From Lucifuga dentata (lineage: Eukaryota > Chordata > Actinopteri > Ophidiiformes > Bythitidae), in assembly GCA_014773175.1 (NCBI GenBank), contig VXCM01000719.1, positions 1 to 64,000 of the forward strand: a stretch of 64,000 nt of DNA, given 5' to 3'. Of the stretch, positions 57,690-64,000 are shown one piece after another. Below the pieces are notes generated by a model. The model was given only the letters and a program-made list of their open reading frames with translations, made no database searches and had not been told where the DNA came from. A program made the translations under genes and the position numbers. The first letter of the stretch is position 1, and every line of letters begins with the position of its first letter.

Positions 57690-57877
57690 TTAACCCTCTG
57701 GAGTCTAAAGGCACTGATTTTTGAAGACTTTCTTTTATTTTTCTAGAATCTTCTAGAATAAAGGAGAAAATTGACAGTTTTTAAATCATTTGTATACTAC
57801 ATTTTGTTTAGATTGCATTTTGTTCTCTAGAATTAAGAACTTTCTTGAAAATGTGATTTGAGTCTCCAGATGGTTAA
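57690..57877 (+). mobile_element. Small piggyBac-like element (188 bp)
   Basis: The left end TTAACCCTCTGGAGTCTAAA and the right end TTGAGTCTCCAGATGGTTAA are inverted repeats of about 16 bp with a few mismatches, flanked by TTAA. The CCC/CCA start next to TTAA matches piggyBac-type termini. The interior is AT-rich, with TTCTAGAATCTTCTAGAA. Confidence 0.75.
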
Positions 57878-59101
57878 ATCCTTCTACCGCTAACCCTGAC
57901 TAGCATGTTAAGAGCAGCAGCATTCCATAAAAACACAAAATACATGAATGCCTGTGTTACTTGACGTCTTTTTTGTCTGTTACGAGGTGGTTTTCGGTAA
58001 AAGTTGTGGCTGATGTGGGGAAACTCTCTTTGAACAGGTGCCAAGAAGATAATAGCAGCTGCAGCTCAGAGAGTTCATCACCTTGACCTTTTGTCGCGTC
58101 ATTGTGTGAACATATAGAAGTGTGTACGTGTAAATGCACGCGGATGCACGTCCGCATCCTTTCATGTGCGCACATTTTTCTCCATGCTCGATTTCTCTCG
58201 CACACAAGTCTGTGCACGTACGTGAGCAAGCACTTTTCTCCTTATCCAACTGATGGTCCATTCAAATTAAAATGAACCTCCATCACGCTAATAGGGGGAG
58301 CGGAGAACAAAGCACAAGCTTTCTGCAGTCAGCAGGAATAGCAGGAGGATTATCATTGCTATCGTCAGGGCTATTATCATTAAACCCAGTTGCCACTTTC
58401 CCTTCCCTCTACAAATGAACAGGCCACACTGAGTTTATTGCAGCAGAAGTTTGAATTCTGCACACAGCCAGTCTGTTGTGTTGTGCTAGGCAGGCACTGT
58501 ACAGTTTAAGCAATAGTGTACATTTGTGTTAATTTACACTGCACGTTTGAATGGATTCTTCTACTAACATGCCGCGATGAGGGCGCTCACACTGAGCGAA
58601 ACCTCTGCAAGTTTTGCCAATCGATGACTTCCCGTAAAGCTTTATTCCTTTTAAAGTAATGTGGCAGACACAGATGTAATCAGGCATCGCTGTGAATTTT
58701 GAGAAATCCAAGAATGACTTCAAGGAATTGGTTTGCAAGACTTCTCAACCTGCAAGGGAGCAGGACAAGTCAGAAATTAATACGGTCCTCAAATTGCACG
58801 TTAAATGGCGGCTGATCAGACTGTCATTCAGCCAGATTCAGAGAATTATACAGGGACTCCCAAATGCGGGGTTAATATCGTTCCTGAATAGCAGAGAATC
58901 TGCTTGCCATTAGTGGTAGAACATTAGTGGGAAGTATTCTGCAAAGCACTGACTCTACTTTCTGTTGTTTCTCATATACTAAATATGCTATTTTGATGTA
59001 TTTGAATATATCAGTACATGTAGATATTATGTCTGTATGGGTATTTGTATGCTATTGTTATGTATTTGTAGTGATGGGTCGGTGCCCCTGTCAGCTTTTA
59101 C

Positions 59102-59115
59102 GTAGCCATGGCAAC
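59102..59115. promoter_or_regulatory. RFX X-box-like motif
   Basis: GTAGCCATGGCAAC fits the X-box half-site pair GTNRCC-NN-GGNAAC bound by RFX transcription factors, with only one base off the perfect palindrome GTTGCCATGGCAAC. No ciliary gene start is seen nearby, so function is unproven. Confidence 0.5.
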
Positions 59116-59625
59116 AGGCATGCATTCCCCATGCTTAGGGTAGGTGAGTGATCCAAATTTGTTCTTGCAGTTCATATCACACTAAACTATATGATTTTTA
59201 GATCTCTGATATGGAAAAAACAGCAGTGTAGTCTGTGATAGTATTGTTGAGCAAAGCACAAGGTTTGGTTCCCATCACACAATGTATGAATTTACATTCC
59301 TGTAAATGACTTTTTTTGGTGTTAAATTTGCCGTCTTGGTTCTTAGAAACGGCAGACAGACAGAAGCTGAGTTTTTAGCTTTGCTGTCTGAACAGCTGAC
59401 AGACTGCTGCTCTTTAAGCTGGACAGCCTGGAAACTGGAATTAGGATGTTTTACTGTAGGCATGCCTCTTCTGGGAACTCTTGTGACAATATACCTTGTG
59501 TCTAAATTTGGAATGGTGGTTATATAGGTTCATCTGTGCCAGCATTTCAGGGACTCTTCCCCCACAGAGACTTCCTCTCTCTTTGTCCTTTACGCAAGGA
59601 AACATTCCTAGCCTCAGGTCCTGCA

Positions 59626-59752
59626 CACCCTTCAACCTTCACCGACAGCCAGAGCCCCAGAGCACCACTGTGGGACTGAGAGGGAGGTNCACCCTTCAAC
59701 CTTCACCGACAGCCAGAGCCCCAGAGCACCACTGTGGGACTGAGAGGGAGGT
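59626..59752. repeat. Assembly artefact: 63-bp duplication around N
   Basis: 59626-59688 equals 59690-59752, with N at 59689. Confidence 0.92.
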
Positions 59753-60383
59753 GGGCCGGGGGGGACGAAATTCTCCATCATGCCAAAGCCCATCCATGCA
59801 GACCCATGCCAAGGCATCGTGTGTACAAACAATCCAACTGAATCGGACTCGATGTATACTCAGGCCTTATCTGTGAGAAGCCAAATACACTCTGAGCTAT
59901 CAAAGGTAATGGATGAGTGATTGGAACTCTCCGTTTTTCAGCAAATGCAAACACATCTATTACGGTCCACCACTTCAAGCTGTACAAATCAGAACTGGGT
60001 GGCAAGAAGAAAAACAAACATCACGGTGTGTGACTGTTAAGAAACTTAGAAAACAGGACTTTGCACATCACATGGAGTAACTGAGGGGGTGTATAAAATG
60101 CAAACTTAACCGATTCAGTTGTGAGACTGAAGTGGAAAAAAAAAGATAGATTTTAATGCAGGCAAAGTTTTTAAAATATCTTTTAAAGGATTTGTGAGGT
60201 AAGCCTGTCTGTCTCTGCTAGCAGGAGTCCTAAAGGATGTGAGAAGAGATGGATCAGAGAGGATTTACTGCAGGATGTAGAGAGGAAAACAGTTATTTAA
60301 TGCTTTCATGTGAACAGAATAATGCAGCAGCGAGGAGCCTCACATACGTGTGCGCTTATCATTATCAACGGACTAATCTGCCA

Positions 60384-61000
60384 TTAAAGGACCATTTCGG
60401 CGATCATGCATGTTTGAGCCCAATATATATATATACAACCTGAATACATATTGCATTACTGACAACCATTTCCTACAATATACTACTGTAGCTGTAAATT
60501 TTAGAATTGTTTTTCCTGCTTTCCTGACTGCCGATGGTTTCAGTTCACTCCAGTCGCTGTTAAAATAAGCAACTTATTTTAACAGTGTGTTTATTTTGAT
60601 TTATTGTGTGCTTATTTTGATGTGACTTACTTTTTTTTTTTTTTNTTTTTTTTTTTTTTGATATAACTTTATTTATCTGGTCAAACACAGAGTTGCACGG
60701 AACACAATGTGTTTCTCCGCCAGGAAATATAGTCCCAGGAGAATGCGGTTATAAACTGAGAAATTAAAATGACCGTGCCTTCTACAATTGTGCATAAGTA
60801 TTAGAAGGGGAAACACTGAATTTTAAGGTGTGTACTGTATATCACCTGAACATTTGATTTTGAAAGATTATAGGATTTGAAAAAATAATATGAAAACTAA
60901 AATACGGTTTTATGTTTTGGTAAATGGGTTGCCAGTAATGTAACATGGGTATGCGAGTTGCATATATATAGGGCTTAAATTTACCAACATGGTCCTTTAA
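60384..61000 (+). mobile_element. TTAA element, subfamily B, with a T-run gap and hairpin
   Basis: The left end TTAAAGGACCATTTCGGCG and the right end CCAACATGGTCCTTTAA are intact. A perfect hairpin (60557-60585), local TTATTTTGAT repeats and a T homopolymer with N at 60645 occupy the middle. The rest of the right arm follows in normal order. Confidence 0.88.
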
Positions 61001-62404
61001 GCATTTCCATCAACCGCATAGATCTAACGTCCAGAGGATGAAATGTGTATTTACATTTACCATGAATCAACTGTTATCAAAAATATTTACATACAGAGGA
61101 AGGCAGAGGGTACTGCTCTTGACCCCTTAAGTAGAGTGAAATTAAAATATCACTGCTAGAAAACATTTTGCATGCTAGCTTAGTAATTGAGCTCGACACA
61201 AACCTCTATAGTGCACACAGATAATGCGCTGTTCCCATAATGCTCCCCACTTATCATATAATGCCCATAATCCATTGAGGATATGGTGCATCATCATGGG
61301 GTTATTAGGAAATAGATAAAGACACAATTAAAATGACTCTTTAAGCTAACGCATGCTAATACTGTGTTATCTGCCCATCTGGCCCTTTGCAAAATCACCG
61401 CCTCACTGACGATGGTGCTGACAGTGCAAAGGTACCACCTTCTAAAACTGCTTCAGGTCAGATTCATATTAATGACCTAAAAAAAAAAAAAAAAGNAAAA
61501 AAAAAAAAAAAAGGATCTATCAAGGATGACAGCAGCGATTACAGTGATGGAGTGTCCACTTCAGCCCAAGTTTGTGTGGAGCCACGTGAAGGTTAGGACA
61601 AGTTTTCTTGAGGAAGACGTGCCGCAGCGAGTCTCCACGTGCCTGCTTGGTAAAATGAACTCGTTCGGAGGTTATTAAGGTGTAGGATTCTCTCCGACCT
61701 CCGGAGAGAGCCCTCAGGAGAGGTCCTCTTGTAAAATGCTCCATCTTATTAATGGAAATGAATGCTGTTAGCAGCCACCGCCGCCTCAATGCCATCCCCT
61801 CCCCTCCGGCAATAAGACGTGTCTATTCTTGGCTACAGTCCCCTTCATTAACGTTATCTCAAATAGGCACCCCGTCTGATGGCGAGAGAAGAGAAGGCAG
61901 ACGGTTAAGCTCCTTCATCCAATTTCATTATTCCATATGAAGCAGGGTATCAGTGTTAACTTTGCTATGTCAGCACAGCAGATGAGGTAGTTCGCCGTCA
62001 TGTGGCTGAGGCGACATCGGTGCAGGAAGCTGTTTTAAGTCGCCACGAGTCAATAACGCTCAGACCGCCAGTTAATCAGATACTGTTAAAGCATTCTCCA
62101 ATCTCAATATGTTTTTTGCGATTTCAATTTTCTAAACATATGAACTGAAATATACTTCAGGGCCAACATATGGACTGATTCAGCGCGACAACATAAAGCT
62201 CTTTCAGTAAACATATTCCAACGCCTTCTTTAACTATTTTCTGCTAATGAAATATGCTAATTTTCACAGCACCAGCTCCCCTGCTGTGAATACACACCAG
62301 CAAGTTGAAGAACAACAATAACTGTTTGTGTGTGCGCGCGTGCACACACACGTTTGTGAGATGAGAGATAAGAAGAGAGTGAGACAACAAGAGAGACGGG
62401 AAAA

Positions 62405-62442
<38 letters not shown>

Positions 62443-63498
62443 CGAGAATTTAACAAACTGAGGCCCATCAAATGATCTGGCCTCTCTCCAGGCATGATGA
62501 CTCAGGGATGATGGCACAGTTAGAGCTAATTAGGATCATAAAGTGGAGAAATGTTTTGCCACTGTGATGTGTGGGGTGATTCCGCGCCACTGGCAGGACT
62601 TCAGATTAGATGTGAGAGCTCGTCTTGATGGCACAATGATTCGATTAAAATAATCGGCTGCCTTGAACCAACAGCTGCTGAAACAATGCGAATGTGAAGC
62701 GTAGCACAACTGAGTAGCATCCAACATGCTATCAACTGTCTTGATTTTGTGAAAATATGAACGTGTCTATTTAATTCTTTTTTTTTATGTTTGAAGCCAG
62801 CTGTCTTGATGCAAAGCCAGATATAAAAGGAACATTTTATTTTTAATTTTGGAACATACTGTAAATTATAAAAGGAAAACAAAGAATGGGATAGCTGTAA
62901 AAAAAAAAAAAAAAAAAAAAAAAGACATCTCATAACCTAAACTGTCAAGCTTGTCATTAACTGAACCATCAAAGATTATGGCTCCATTTACATCTTAAAA
63001 TAAAATATGATCCATATGTTACCCAGATGCATGTAGAACATAGTGCGACTGGAACGCAATCTTGCCAGAACACATACATCGATGGTCACAAAGTGGCCAG
63101 ATCTCTGTCACAATTAGACAAGTGTAAATGCAACTTGTACAGGTGTGATATAAACTAGAACCCACAAGATAAAAAGTAATCACGGCTTGTTCTTGCCTCT
63201 GCTCGCTCGTGTTAATAAAGTTATTTTGAACTGAGAGTTGCAACTTCCTGTGACTGGGTACCTGCACCTGGAACTTGGACAGTGACACATACACCCACAC
63301 ACACAAATATTCTTTTTTTTCTTTTGAAATTAATGAAGAATTGACATAAGGACAATGCTTTTTTTAATGCGAAGTATAAATGTCGTCCCAACATTGGATG
63401 CCATTACCCAAGTAGCGTGTCTGGATACAGAGTGTTAATGCAAGGTGTGACCTTAGTATGACCAGAATATCAAAGCTGTGCAATTAAAAAGTTGCATA
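61001..63498. other. Non-genic stretch with GA repeat and A-run gap
   Basis: A homopolymer with N at 61496, a (GA)n array at 62408-62439 and a poly-A tract at 62900-62923. About 61740-62060 and 62440-62720 are non-repetitive and might be conserved. The minus-strand frames at 61520-61795 and 62601-62933 show no domain features. Confidence 0.45.
62408..62439. repeat. (GA)n microsatellite
   Basis: Pure GA array of about 31 bp. Confidence 0.95.
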
Positions 63499-64000
63499 TT
63501 AAAGGACAATACCAGTGATTTTCCATGTTTGAGCCCAATATAAAAAATCCACATACACATTACTGACAACTTTTTCAAAATAAACTACTGTAGTGGTAAA
63601 TTTTAAAATTGTTGTTCCTACCTTCCAGACTGCCAATGTTTTTATTGCAGTACGCTATTAAACTCAACTTGTAGAGACTTGAAACATGCATGAGATATGT
63701 AATCCATCAAAACGCATGCTATGTTTACTAAGTTTTTTGTTGAAGTTATTTTTTTAACCGTCCAATGCGGAGCTGCATGGAAGACAATGCATGTCTTCGC
63801 CAGGGAATATAGTCCCAGAAAGCACAGCTCTTACAGAGGAATAAAAAAATCTTTTCTACATTCAGACATACCTGTTAGCAGGTGAAACGTTGAATTTTAA
63901 GGTGGGTGCATCACTTGAACATTTGATTTTGAAAGATTAGGGGATTTGGCAAAATGAAAGGTAAACTAAAACACGGCTTTATGTTTTGGGAATTGTATGC
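63499..64000 (+). mobile_element. TTAA element, subfamily B, cut by the window end
   Basis: The left end is TTAAAGGACAATACCAGTGA. It proceeds through CAATGCGGAGCTGCATGGAA, GGGAATATAGTCCCAGAAAG and TTGAATTTTAAGGTGGGTGC, and leaves the window in the right arm at the TTTATGTTTTGGGAA block. Confidence 0.9.

Larger units (their letters stand above)
57878..60383. other. Non-genic stretch with an X-box and possible conserved DNA
   Basis: About 58660-58930 is non-repetitive and of balanced composition, a candidate conserved element. An RFX-type X-box is at 59102-59115. A contig-overlap artefact is at 59626-59752. The frames at 57957-58261, 58692-58913, 59306-59527 and 59496-59876 show no domain features; the last crosses the artefact. 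Confidence 0.45.

Noticed and set aside
59496..59876. 126-codon frame with an internal peptide duplication
   Set aside because: The duplicated peptide is created by the assembly artefact around N 59689.

Overview
The window reads as a gene-poor stretch of a vertebrate nuclear genome, most likely a percomorph-type teleost fish. It has an L2/Maui-type LINE with an ATT-repeat tail, tRNA-headed SINEs of the kind common in fish, many CA/TG, GA and AAAG microsatellites, and a dense load of short non-autonomous DNA transposons. I found no complete protein-coding gene, rRNA, tRNA, CRISPR array or bacterial-style operon. The long open frames are chance frames, mostly inside repeats and low-complexity tracts. 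The window is therefore intergenic or lies in a very large intron.

The dominant content is one superfamily of 0.5-0.8 kb elements with ends TTAAAGGACCATACC / GGTATGGTCCTTTAA. It falls into two subfamilies, called A and B here. I can place about 24 complete, partial or nested copies, roughly 11.5 kb or 18% of the window. Two A copies sit inside B copies exactly at a TTAA, with TTAA on both sides, so the target-site duplication can be read directly. Two other copies are fold-back palindromes, one made of two right arms (25206-25831) and one of two left arms (53951-54587). A composite form carrying an extra ~58-bp linker occurs at 43.1-44.0 kb and 49.9 kb.

Other mobile DNA, left to right: a pogo-like TIR element (2870-3306, and a longer copy at 14463-15327 that keeps a 46-codon frame looking like a fused remnant of a transposase); a ~180-bp tandem repeat split by a SINE (8655-9458); a mosaic of an old dispersed repeat broken up by later insertions (10664-12310) with a more intact copy at 38499-38998; an L2 LINE 3' end (21626-22922) split by a 311-bp insertion; a hAT-like element (25022-25858); an unclassified TIR element with a 38-bp perfect palindrome (30018-30680); a piggyBac-like element nested in another TTAA-ended element (31673-32772); a small piggyBac-like element (57690-57877); and a TTAAAGAGCAAC-ended element (40406-40617).

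Between the repeats lie stretches of ordinary complexity with homeobox-like TAATTA, forkhead-like and E-box-like words. Some may be conserved regulatory elements of a distant developmental gene, but that needs alignment to other fish. One canonical RFX X-box is present at 59102-59115.

Assembly quality matters here. The 26 single-N positions are gap placeholders. Nine of them are flanked on both sides by the same 61-67 bp, so these are unmerged contig overlaps rather than real duplications. Fifteen more sit inside A or T homopolymers.
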